Position numbers and translations under genes: made by a program. The notes below the pieces were generated by a model, which made no database searches, was not told where the DNA came from, and was given only the letters and a program-made list of their open reading frames with translations. 15,490 nucleotides of DNA from contig JBBPZM010000067.1 of NCBI GenBank assembly GCA_038199035.1, positions 1 through 15,490 of the forward strand, read 5' to 3'. Positions 6,165-12,687 of the stretch are shown here, piece after piece (the first letter of the stretch is position 1; the number at the start of each line of letters is the position of its first letter). Source of the DNA: DATAEY01 sp038199035. GTDB taxonomy: Bacteria; Actinomycetota; Thermoleophilia; Solirubrobacterales; Solirubrobacteraceae.

Positions 6165-6475
6165 GCTGGCGGTGAGGCTAGCGAAGGCGCTCGGCCCGAC
6201 CCGCTGACCTCGGACACGCGGCATGACGCGGGCGTGTCCTCGCGTGTCGGCACGGCCGGCAGACGCAGGACGAATCGGGCTCCGCCACCCGGCGCCCCCT
6301 CGCAGGTCAGCGAGCCGTCGTGGGCCTCGGCGATCGCCCGGGCGATGGAGAGGCCGAGCCCGCTCCCGAATCGCTCGCGAGATCGGGACGCGTCGAGGCG
6401 CACGAATCGCTCGAAGACCCTCTCGCGGTCGGCCTTCGGCACGCCTGGACCGGCACCTGCGACGATCGATCTCGC
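6155..6475 (-). pseudogene. C-terminal remnant of a sensor histidine kinase
   Basis: In one minus-strand frame, about 75 residues match the C-terminal ATPase half of two-component histidine kinases: AGAGPGVPKADRERVFERFV, RLDASRSRERFGSGLGLSIA (the G2 box is GSGLGLSI), RAIAEAHDGSLTCEGAPGGG and ARFVLRLPAVP. The DxGxG acidic residues before GPG are replaced (VAGAGPG), and the N box, the His-containing dimerisation domain and the sensor part are all absent. Upstream sequence in any frame is low-complexity. The frame has no own stop and runs into the 5' end of tRNA-Thr, where a TAG lies at 6157-6155. No start codon is supportable. I regard it as a decayed fragment left by deletion. Confidence 0.7.
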
Positions 6476-6956
6476 GCGCAGCGACGCGGCCACGCCCGGC
6501 GTGCAAACCACGCCGGGCGCTTCCACCGTCCCGAGCGCCACGGTCCCCACAGCACCTACCGCCACTCCCGCGCCCCCTACAACCACGAGCGCGCCCGCTG
6601 CGCCCGTGGCCTCCTCCGCCGGCGCACCCACTCCGCCGGCGCACCCATTCCGCCACCAGCCCCGCAGGGCCCAAGGGCCGCTGGCGCCGCGGCGCCACCT
6701 CCGCCGCCGGGGCCCGGTGTGCGCGCGGACTCGGGCCCTCCGCGTCCGCCGGCGCCCGGTGGGCGCCCCGAGCGGCGCGGACGAGGCGGCGCCGACGGCT
6801 GCGCGGCGCGACCCGCTCCCTCCTGCCGGTGTCGCCCCGCTCCCTCGCGGCGGCCGCCCCCAGCTCGGCGCGGCAGCTGACGCGCGCGAGCGGCATGAAG
6901 CTGGCGGCGGGAGGGTAGGCCCGCCGTCAGCAGTGCCGCGATCTCGAGGAGGGAAC
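6476..6956. other. GC-rich gap with no supportable gene
   Basis: About 480 nt with no gene I can defend. All frames are open because stops are rare in this composition, and the translations are Ala/Arg/Gly/Pro low complexity. One plus-strand frame at about 6510-6650 reads like a Thr/Pro/Ala linker (TVPTAPTATPAPPTTTSAPA), which could be debris of a surface-protein stalk. A perfect 11-bp inverted repeat is at 6493-6519. The last 15 nt hold the ribosome site of the acyl-CoA synthetase. Confidence 0.5.
6493..6519. repeat. Perfect 11-bp inverted repeat next to the kinase remnant
   Basis: CGCCCGGCGTG at 6493-6503, loop CAAAC, then CACGCCGGGCG at 6509-6519. It lies about 20 nt beyond the point where histidine kinase similarity stops. 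There is no T-tract on either side. It may be a terminator or a rearrangement scar. Confidence 0.6.
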
Positions 6957-8507
6957 ATGGCCGGAGCCAACGAAGCCCAAGTCCGCCCGTTCGACATGAG
7001 CGGCATCGAGCGAGGCGACGATGGGATCGCCCGCTACGTCGACCGCCCTCGCTCGCTGGTCGAGATGCTGCGCGCCACGGTGGAGCGGAGCCCCGAGCTC
7101 GAGGCGATCGCGGAGCTCGGCGGCGAGCGGGTCACCTACCGGGAGCTGTGGGACCGCTGCGCGCGGGTGGCCGGCGGCCTGCGGGCGGCGGGGGTGGCGC
7201 GCGGCGACCGCGTGGCCATCCGCCTGCCCAACGGGCTCGACTGGTGCCTGGCCTTCTTCGGCGCCCAGCTGGCCGGGGCCGTCGTCGTGCCGGTGAACAT
7301 CCGCTTCACCGAGTCGGAGATCGACTACGTCATCGACGACTCGGGCGCGAGCCACACCTTCCTGAGCGACCAGCCGCTGCCCGACGGCGAGCCCGAGGTG
7401 GTCGACAACCTCGCGCCCGACGACCTCGCGGCGATCTTCTACACCAGCGGGACAACCGGCTTCCCCAAGGGCGCGACGATGAGCCACGCCAACTTCCTGG
7501 CCAACAACGAGAACGCACGGCGCGTCATCAAGCTGCCCGACGAGGAGGGGCTGCGCACCCTGGTCTCGGTCCCGCTCTTCCACGTCACCGGCTGCAACAG
7601 CCAGCTCCTGGTGGCCTGCGAGACGGCCGGAACCACGGTGATCATGCCGACCTTCGAGGTGCGGGCCTTCCTCAGGGCGATCGAGGACGAGCGCATCGCC
7701 ATGCTGACAACGGTGCCGGCGATCTACTGGCTGGCCATAAACCAGCCGAGCTTCGCCGAGGTCGACGTCTCGGCAGTGAGGTGGGTCTCATATGGAGGGG
7801 CGCCGATCGCGCCGGAGCTCGTGCGGCGCATCAACCAGGCGTTCCCCAACGCTCGGCTGGGCAACGGCTTCGGCCTCACCGAGACGTCGTCGATCTCGAC
7901 CTTCCTCCCCCACGAATACGCCGAGAGCCATCCCGAGAGCGTGGGCTTCGCCGCGCCGGTCGTCGACCTCGTCCTGCGCGACCCCGATCCCGACACCGGC
8001 GTGGGCGAGCTGCTGATCCGCGGCCCCAACGTCGTGGCCCGCTACTGGAACAAGCCCGAGCAGACCGCGGAGACCTTCGTCGACGGCTGGCTGCACTCCG
8101 GCGACCTGGCCCGCATCGATGACCAGGGTCTGGTCTCGATCGTCGACCGCAGCAAGGACATGATCAACCGCGGCGGCGAGAATGTCTACTGCGTGGAGGT
8201 GGAGAACGCCCTCTCGGCGCACCCGGCGGTGTTCGAGGTGGCCGTGGTCGGCGTCCCCGACGAGGTGATGGGCGAGAAGGTCGGCGCGGTGGTGGTCCCG
8301 CGGCCGGGCGCCGACCTGGAGGTCGATGACCTGCTGGCCTTCGCGCGCGAGCACCTGGCGGACTTCAAGGTGCCTCAGTACGTGGTCGTCGACAGCGACC
8401 CCCTGCCGCGCAACCCGGGGGGCAAGATCGTCAAGCCGACGCTGCGTGACCGGACCGACTGGAGCGGGGCGGCGGTGAAGGCGCCGAGCCGGTCGGGGCG
8501 TTCGTAG
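6957..8507 (+). CDS. Class I adenylate-forming acyl-CoA synthetase (FadD-like)
   Basis: An enzyme of the ANL superfamily, which activates a carboxylic acid to acyl-AMP and then to acyl-CoA. The 516-residue product carries all core motifs: YTSGTTGFPKG (162-172, phosphate loop), YGGAPI (279-284), GFGLTETS (305-312), GWLHSGDLARID (377-388), DRSKDMINRGGENVYCVEVE (397-416) and the catalytic-lysine segment NPGGK (K490). The stretch between DDSGASHTF and LAPDDLAAIFYTSG is short, as in a recognised subgroup of actinobacterial FadD paralogues, so I do not read it as a deletion. ATG 6957 follows GAGGAGGG at ideal spacing. The 3' end overlaps the convergent acyl-CoA dehydrogenase gene. The chain length or nature of the substrate cannot be told. 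Confidence 0.92.
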   Translation: MAGANEAQVRPFDMSGIERGDDGIARYVDRPRSLVEMLRATVERSPELEAIAELGGERVTYRELWDRCARVAGGLRAAGVARGDRVAIRLPNGLDWCLAFFGAQLAGAVVVPVNIRFTESEIDYVIDDSGASHTFLSDQPLPDGEPEVVDNLAPDDLAAIFYTSGTTGFPKGATMSHANFLANNENARRVIKLPDEEGLRTLVSVPLFHVTGCNSQLLVACETAGTTVIMPTFEVRAFLRAIEDERIAMLTTVPAIYWLAINQPSFAEVDVSAVRWVSYGGAPIAPELVRRINQAFPNARLGNGFGLTETSSISTFLPHEYAESHPESVGFAAPVVDLVLRDPDPDTGVGELLIRGPNVVARYWNKPEQTAETFVDGWLHSGDLARIDDQGLVSIVDRSKDMINRGGENVYCVEVENALSAHPAVFEVAVVGVPDEVMGEKVGAVVVPRPGADLEVDDLLAFAREHLADFKVPQYVVVDSDPLPRNPGGKIVKPTLRDRTDWSGAAVKAPSRSGRS

Positions 8508-9792
8508 GCTTGGCGCCGTCGGGGCGCGAAGGGGCCTGCGCCGGCGACGCTTCAGGCGGTAGCGGTGGCTGCGCCTGCGGCCGAAAAGACGCCCCAGCGT
8601 GGGCGGGGGGCTCGAGCCACGGCGCCGTCTCCGGCCGGCGCAGGAGCCGCCGCGCCACCACCATGCGGTGCACCTCGTCGGGGCCGTCGTAGAGACGGGC
8701 GTAGCGGGCCTCGCGGTACATCTTGTCCAGCGGCGTGTCGGCGGTGACGCCTAGGGCCCCGTGGACCTGGATCGCGCGGTCGATCACGTCGTGGAGCATC
8801 CGCGCGCCCCAGAACTTGATCAGCGAGATGGCCACCCGCGCGTCGCCTCCGTCGTCGATGACCCGGGCGGCATCGAGCGTCATCAGCCGAGCGGCCTGGA
8901 TCTGGGCGGCCGACTCGGCGACGTAGCGCTGGATCTCGCCCTTGTCGGCCAGCAGAGAGCCGTGCGCGTAACGGGAGTTGGCCCGCTCGCACATCAGCTC
9001 GAAGGCACGCTGCGCCTGCCCCAGCCAGCGCATGCAGTGGAAGATCCTCCCCGGGCCCAGGCGCTGCTGACTGATCAGGAAGCCCTTCCCGCGCTCGCCG
9101 AGCAGGCTGTCGGCGGGGACGCGGACGCCGTTGTAGCGAACCTCGCAGTGGGCGCCGCCGACGTGGCCCATGGTCGGGACGACGCGCACGATCTCGTAGC
9201 CCGGAGCGTCCGTGGGACAGACGATGGCCGAGAACTGGCGGTGGGGCTCGGCGTCCGGGTCTGTCTTGGCGAAGACCGTGGTGAAGGCGGCGCGATTGGC
9301 CCCGGTGGTGAACCACTTGTGCCCGTCGATGACCCACTCGTCGCCGTCCAGCCGCGCCGTGGTCTGGATGAGCGTGGGGTCGGAGCCGGCCACCTCGGGC
9401 TCGGTCAGCCCGACCGAGGGCATGATGTCGCCGGCCACCAGCGGCTCCAGCCAGCGCCGGCGCTGCTCCTCGCTGGCGTAGAGGTGGAGCATGATCGAGT
9501 CCTGCATCGAGACAGAGCCGACGGCCAGCTGGCCGTACTCGGAGCGGCCGATCACCTCGTTGAGATAGACGAAGGGCAGGAAGCCGAGGCCGCCGCCCCC
9601 GATCTCGCGCGGGTGGCCGAGCGCCCACAGCCCCTCCTCCTTGGCCTCGCGCTTGAGCTTGCCCAGCGCGACCTCGCTCTCGTCGTCGTGGCGCTCGAGC
9701 GCCGCCTCGGCGGGAATCACCCGCCGGTCGATGAACTCGCGCATGCGCTCGCGCAGCTCGCGCGCCTGTCCGGTCGGGCCCATGGCGCTCAT
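8431..9792 (-). CDS. Acyl-CoA dehydrogenase, ACAD10/11-like
   Basis: A flavoenzyme that introduces an alpha-beta double bond into an acyl-CoA and passes electrons to ETF. Visible are GLTEPEVAGSDPT (128-140), GHKWFTTGANRA (157-168, FAD contacts), RLGPGRIFHCMRWLGQAQRA (244-263), QVHGALGVTADTPL (342-355) and LYDGPDEVHRMVVARRLL. The DGPDEVH end motif is typical of the ACAD10/11-like branch rather than the YEGT of short- and medium-chain enzymes. After about residue 388 a Pro/Ala/Ser-rich tail of roughly 65 residues extends to the stop and overlaps the 3' end of the synthetase by 77 nt. ATG 9792 overlaps the TGA of the upstream metallo-hydrolase remnant (ATGA). With the synthetase it suggests fatty or branched acyl degradation. 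Confidence 0.92.
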   Translation of the reverse strand: MSAMGPTGQARELRERMREFIDRRVIPAEAALERHDDESEVALGKLKREAKEEGLWALGHPREIGGGGLGFLPFVYLNEVIGRSEYGQLAVGSVSMQDSIMLHLYASEEQRRRWLEPLVAGDIMPSVGLTEPEVAGSDPTLIQTTARLDGDEWVIDGHKWFTTGANRAAFTTVFAKTDPDAEPHRQFSAIVCPTDAPGYEIVRVVPTMGHVGGAHCEVRYNGVRVPADSLLGERGKGFLISQQRLGPGRIFHCMRWLGQAQRAFELMCERANSRYAHGSLLADKGEIQRYVAESAAQIQAARLMTLDAARVIDDGGDARVAISLIKFWGARMLHDVIDRAIQVHGALGVTADTPLDKMYREARYARLYDGPDEVHRMVVARRLLRRPETAPWLEPPAHAGASFRPQAQPPLPPEASPAQAPSRPDGAKPTNAPTGSAPSPPPRSSRSGHAASA

Positions 9793-10061
9793 GACGTGCA
9801 GCCTACGACGGCCCGGCGGCCCTCGCCTGCGCGCGCCCGCTCGGCGAAGCCGAGGTGGTCGAAGTGCGCGTGGGTGAGGACGACCGCCTCGATGTCGTCG
9901 AGCCGGCGCCCGAGCCGGGGGAGCGCGTCCAGCAGCGACTCCCACGACGAAGGGACGGCGGCGTCGACCACCGTGAGGCTGCCGTCCTCCTCAAGCAGGT
10001 ACCAGTTCGTGTAGGCGTCCTCGACGCGGTGCACGCCCTCGGCGACGCTGGCCCCCAGCAA
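9789..10061 (-). pseudogene. Truncated metallo-beta-lactamase-fold hydrolase
   Basis: About 90 residues match only the N-terminal third of MBL-fold hydrolases: AEGVHRVEDAYTNWYLLEED, then GSLTVVDAAVPSSWESLLDA and IEAVVLTHAHFDHLGFAERA with the HxHxDH metal motif. The family usually has 200-300 residues; the rest, including the later His and Asp ligands, is missing. After GFAERARA the similarity stops and the frame ends in GCTS just at the ATG of the acyl-CoA dehydrogenase. A TTG at 10061 with GAGGA 9 nt upstream could start it; alternatively the frame is continuous with the DJ-1 gene upstream, so automated callers may report one fused gene, 9789-10682. It is probably inactive. Confidence 0.7.
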
Positions 10062-10089
10062 GTCTGGCGGTCCTCGACCCGCCGCCGAC

Positions 10090-10682
10090 CTAGGACCCGG
10101 CCGCCTGAGCGGTCGCGCCCTCGTCGTGCACCTCGTGCTCGCCCTCGCGAACTCCTCGACGATCTTGGCGCAGAAGGCCGGGAGGTCGTCGGGCGAGCGG
10201 CTGGACACGAGACCCTGGTCGACCACGACCTCCTCGTCGACCACGTTGCCGCCGGCGTTGCGGATGTCGGTCCTGATGCTCGGATACGAGGTCAGGGTGC
10301 GGCCCTTTACGAGGTCAGCCTCGACCAGGCTCCACGGGCCGTGGCAGATCACGCCGACCGGCTTGCCGGCCTTGAAGAAGTCCTGGAGGAAGGAGATCGC
10401 GTCCTCGTCCTGGCGCAGGTTGTCGGGATTGACCGCCCCGCCGGGCAGGATCAGGCCGTCGTAGTCGTCGACCGACGCGTCGGACACCGCCTTGTCGACC
10501 CTGAACGTCTCGGTCGGGTGGATGTCGTGCTCGACGGCCTGGATCTCCCCCGCCTCGAGCGAGAGCAGCTCCGTCTCGGCGCCGGCGTCCTCGACGGCCT
10601 GGCGCGGCTTCTCCAGCTCCACCTGCTCGACGCCCTCGGCGGCGAGGATGGCGATCTTCTTGCCCTTCAGCTCGTCGGCCAT
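10090..10682 (-). CDS. DJ-1/PfpI-family protein, apparent frameshift near the 3' end
   Basis: A DJ-1/PfpI superfamily protein of the YhbO/protease I type, members of which act in stress protection and aldehyde or glyoxal handling. From ATG 10682 (GGGAG upstream) it reads MADELKGKKIAILAAEGVEQ and continues to VGVICHGPWSLVEADLVKG, with the nucleophile C113-H114 in the elbow and E16 in AAEGVEQVEL. The core through KIVEEFA (residue 179) is complete. At about 10146-10149 one base seems missing: the unshifted frame turns into an Arg-rich string and runs into the MBL remnant, while the other frame gives a natural acidic end, EGEHEVHDEGATAQAAGS, and a TAG at 10092-10090. The coordinates assume the corrected frame; the uncorrected frame ends at 9789. 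It lies 54 nt downstream of the zinc ADH gene. Confidence 0.8.
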
Positions 10683-10736
10683 GTCGGCTCCCTTCGTTCG
10701 CCTGGTCGAGGATCGGTGCCTGCGCGCGGTGGCGCG

Positions 10737-11885
10737 TCAGGGCTTGAGGACCACCTTGATCGCCCCGTTCTCCTTCTTCTGGAAGATCTCGTAGCCGTGC
10801 GGCGCCTCGTCGAGCGGCAGGGCGTGAGTGCGCAGGTCCTCCGCCCCGAGCGGATCGTCGTCGCCGGTGACCAACGGCATTACGTCGTCGATCCAGCGCT
10901 TGACGTGCGCCTGGCCCATCCGCAGCTGGATGCCCTTGTCGAAGATCTGGAGCATGGGCATCGGGTCGGCCATGCCGCCGTAGACGCCACTGAGTGAGAT
11001 GGTGCCGCCGCGACGGACGCTCTCGATGCACTGCATGAGCACAGCGAGCCGATCCACGCCCGCCTTCTCCATCATCGGCTGGGCGACGGCGTCGGGCAGC
11101 AGGCCGGTGAGCTTCTGGGCAACCTTGGCGCCGGGCGAGCCGTGGGCCTCCATGCCGACGGCGTCGATGACCGAGTCAGGCCCACGCCCGTCGGTCATCT
11201 CACGCAGCGTGGCGGGGATGTCGTCGTGCTCCTTCGCGTCGAGGATCTCGACGTCGTGACGGCGGGCCATCTCCAGACGCTCGGGCACGATGTCGACGGC
11301 GATCACCCGGGCGCCTTGGTGGCGGGCGATGCGCGAGCTCATCTGGCCGATCGGCCCGAGGCCGAAGACGGCGACGCTGCCGCCGTCGGGGATGGCCGCG
11401 TAGTCGACGGCCTGCCAGGAGGTGGGCAGCACGTCGGAGAGGTAGAGGAAGCGCTCGTCGGGCGGGCCCTCGGGGACCTTGATCGGGCCGAAGTGAGCCT
11501 GGGGGACGCGCAGGAGCTCGGCCTGGCCGCCGGGAACCTGGCCGTAGAGCTTGGTGTAGCCGAACAGCGCGGCGCCCGTGTCGTGCTCGCGCACCTGGGT
11601 GGTCTCGCACTGGGCATACAGCTGCTGGTCGCACATCCAGCAGTGCCCGCACGAGATGTTGAAGGGAATGACCACGCGGTCACCCGGCTGGATGTGGGTG
11701 ACCTCGGGGCCCACGGCCTCGACGATGCCCATGGGCTCGTGGCCGAGGAGGTCGCCCTCGTCGATGAAGGCGCCCAGGACCTCGTAGAGGTGCAGGTCGG
11801 AGCCGCAGATGGCGGTGGACGTGATCCGGACGATCGCGTCGGTGGGGTCCTCGATGGGAGGAGCCGAAGGGCGGTGGCACCGCAC
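10737..11885 (-). CDS. Zinc-dependent alcohol dehydrogenase, formaldehyde-dehydrogenase-like; start uncertain
   Basis: A medium-chain dehydrogenase of the glutathione-independent formaldehyde-dehydrogenase-like group, oxidising an alcohol or aldehyde adduct with NAD(P). Counting from GTG 11885: catalytic-zinc residues C27 (AICGSDLHLY), H49 in LLGHEPMG and D151 (YLSDVLPTSW); structural-zinc cysteines C79, C82, C85 and C93 (CGHCWMCDQQLYAQC); the nucleotide loop FGLGPIGQ (174-181) with D198; and SGVYGG near the C-terminus. The N-terminus is odd: similarity to the family begins at DVR and IEDPTD, but the usual MKA-V-HG opening is altered and has no start codon. GTG 11885 gives 382 residues without a good ribosome site; TTG 11975 would begin inside the hairpin after tRNA-Tyr. 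A TATCTA at 11915-11910 may be a -10. The DJ-1 gene follows. Confidence 0.85.
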   Translation of the reverse strand: MRCHRPSAPPIEDPTDAIVRITSTAICGSDLHLYEVLGAFIDEGDLLGHEPMGIVEAVGPEVTHIQPGDRVVIPFNISCGHCWMCDQQLYAQCETTQVREHDTGAALFGYTKLYGQVPGGQAELLRVPQAHFGPIKVPEGPPDERFLYLSDVLPTSWQAVDYAAIPDGGSVAVFGLGPIGQMSSRIARHQGARVIAVDIVPERLEMARRHDVEILDAKEHDDIPATLREMTDGRGPDSVIDAVGMEAHGSPGAKVAQKLTGLLPDAVAQPMMEKAGVDRLAVLMQCIESVRRGGTISLSGVYGGMADPMPMLQIFDKGIQLRMGQAHVKRWIDDVMPLVTGDDDPLGAEDLRTHALPLDEAPHGYEIFQKKENGAIKVVLKP

Positions 11886-11954
11886 ATCCGGAACGACGCC
11901 GGACTTCTCTAGATAGACACGGGCCAGACAGTCCGTCGAGGCGCAGGAAACGCC

Positions 11955-11976
11955 CTTGCAACGCCTCTGTTGCAAG
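11955..11976 (-). terminator. Hairpin directly after tRNA-Tyr
   Basis: CTTGCAAC, loop AGAGGC (minus strand), GTTGCAAG: a perfect 8-bp stem beginning 5 nt beyond the 3' end of tRNA-Tyr. GGGCGTTTCC follows, with only a short T-run. Its place directly after the tRNA and its AT content, which is higher than that of the surroundings, support a tRNA terminator or 3' processing element. Confidence 0.6.
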
Positions 11977-11980
11977 AGAG

Positions 11981-12062
11981 TGGGGGGAGCAGGATTCGAA
12001 CCTGCGTAGGCAGAGCCAGCGGGTTTACAGCCCGCCTCCTTTAACCACTCGGACATCCCCCC
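11981..12062 (-). tRNA. tRNA-Tyr (anticodon GTA)
   Basis: A class II tRNA folds on the minus strand. The acceptor stem is GGGGGGA/TCCCCCC, the D arm starts TCCGAGTGGTTAAAGGA, the anticodon stem is GCGGG/CCCGC with loop CTGTAAA (anticodon GTA, tyrosine), then a long variable arm TGGCTCTGCCTAC region and the T arm GCAGG-TTCGAAT-CCTGC. The discriminator is A and the CCA is not encoded. The upstream nuclease-like reading frame ends inside its D loop. Confidence 0.97.
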
Positions 12063-12550
12063 GAGGTCGCCCGCGAGTCTACCCACGGCCATCCCAAGCC
12101 CGAGCCCTCCGCGTCCCCTCGCCCGCCGGAAATTCCCTCCAGAGCGATCGACTGGCCGGAATCGTCAACTTGGTAGGCGGCGTAGCGCGGGCCCCCAAGG
12201 AGGATGGCACCCTTCCTGCCGACGACGCTCGCAGGAATGAACCAGCGGCGTCCGTCGGCGACCAGAACGAAGAGATGGTCGCAGCGGCAGGGTTCGAAGA
12301 GCTTGACTACTCCGCTCCAGCTTCGATTCCCTCCCCGCGTGCTGAGTTGAACGCGGAAGCGGCCCTTGTAGACGTAGGAGGACGTCTTCACCTGCACCCG
12401 CAGCAGGCGCTCCCCGAACTCGGCCACCACGTCGTAGTCGGGACTGTGGAAGAGCGGGACGAGGATGTTCGCGCCCGCCCTGGTCAACCAGGCGATGGCG
12501 GCGGCCTCGCCGATGTCTCCCTGCCGTCGCGAGTGGGTCAAGCGCGTCAT
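12041..12550 (-). CDS. PD-(D/E)XK nuclease-like protein, resembling group I intron-associated endonucleases
   Basis: A 169-residue protein whose first 130 residues resemble the PDDEXK_5 family, which includes the intron endonuclease I-Ssp6803I and many small genomic orphans. The catalytic pattern is visible: E15 in RQGDIGEAAA, the SPDYD segment with D40, and LRVQVKTSSY giving Q53-x-K55, followed by CRCDHLFVLVADG. After about residue 140 comes a Gly-rich tail ending GCPSG, and the TAA is inside the D loop of tRNA-Tyr, so the last 22 nt are tRNA sequence; the original C-terminus was probably lost. The ATG at 12550 has no well-spaced Shine-Dalgarno, and a -10-like TATGTT just upstream suggests a leaderless or nearly leaderless transcript. 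A LexA-box-like palindrome overlaps that promoter. Nuclease activity is inferred from motifs. Confidence 0.7.
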   Translation of the reverse strand: MTRLTHSRRQGDIGEAAAIAWLTRAGANILVPLFHSPDYDVVAEFGERLLRVQVKTSSYVYKGRFRVQLSTRGGNRSWSGVVKLFEPCRCDHLFVLVADGRRWFIPASVVGRKGAILLGGPRYAAYQVDDSGQSIALEGISGGRGDAEGSGLGWPWVDSRATSGGCPSG

Positions 12551-12558
12551 GGCCTACC

Positions 12559-12572
12559 CAAACATACGTTCG
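12559..12572 (-). promoter_or_regulatory. LexA/SOS-box-like operator over the nuclease promoter
   Basis: On the minus strand CGAACGTATGTTTG matches the Gram-positive/actinobacterial LexA box (CGAAC-N4-GTTCG) with one transition in the right half. It lies 8 nt before the ATG of the nuclease-like gene and overlaps the -10-like TATGTT (12566-12561), the place where a repressor would block initiation. A second partial half-site, CGAACA, lies just upstream. One short site can arise by chance, so this is suggestive only. Confidence 0.45.
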
Positions 12573-12687
12573 TGTTCGGACGGAAGCGGTGGTCCTGTGG
12601 ACTGGTCGAACCTCGTCCCCGACGGCCCCGAGGAATCCCCAATAGGAAAGCCGCCCCGCCGGCGGCGCCGCGGGAGCGGAGGTCAAC

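Noticed and set aside
5781..6896. Long open frame upstream of and continuous with secE
   Set aside because: It runs through rpmG and tRNA-Thr; the segment AQLAQLVEHLHGKEGVAGSS is the well-known false translation of a tRNA. SecE starts at GTG 5780.
6234..6956. Long N-terminal extension of the acyl-CoA synthetase
   Set aside because: The extension is low complexity and antisense to the kinase remnant; ATG 6957 has a near-perfect Shine-Dalgarno and gives the family's normal N-terminus.
9793..9945. Upstream extension of the acyl-CoA dehydrogenase
   Set aside because: It is an Arg/Pro/Gly shadow of the metallo-hydrolase remnant in another frame; ATG 9792 gives the family-like N-terminus.
8761..10014. 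417-codon plus-strand open frame antisense to the acyl-CoA dehydrogenase
   Set aside because: Composition-driven shadow: Asp/Val/Leu/Gly/Arg-rich without domain features, opposite a clear enzyme gene.
12041..12062. Group I intron in tRNA-Tyr, suggested by the intron-endonuclease-like neighbour
   Set aside because: The tRNA-Tyr sequence is continuous and folds completely, with no interruption in the anticodon loop.
11976..12092. Upstream extension of the zinc ADH reading frame containing GMSEWLKEAGCKPAGS
   Set aside because: This is the translation of tRNA-Tyr sequence, a common annotation artefact.
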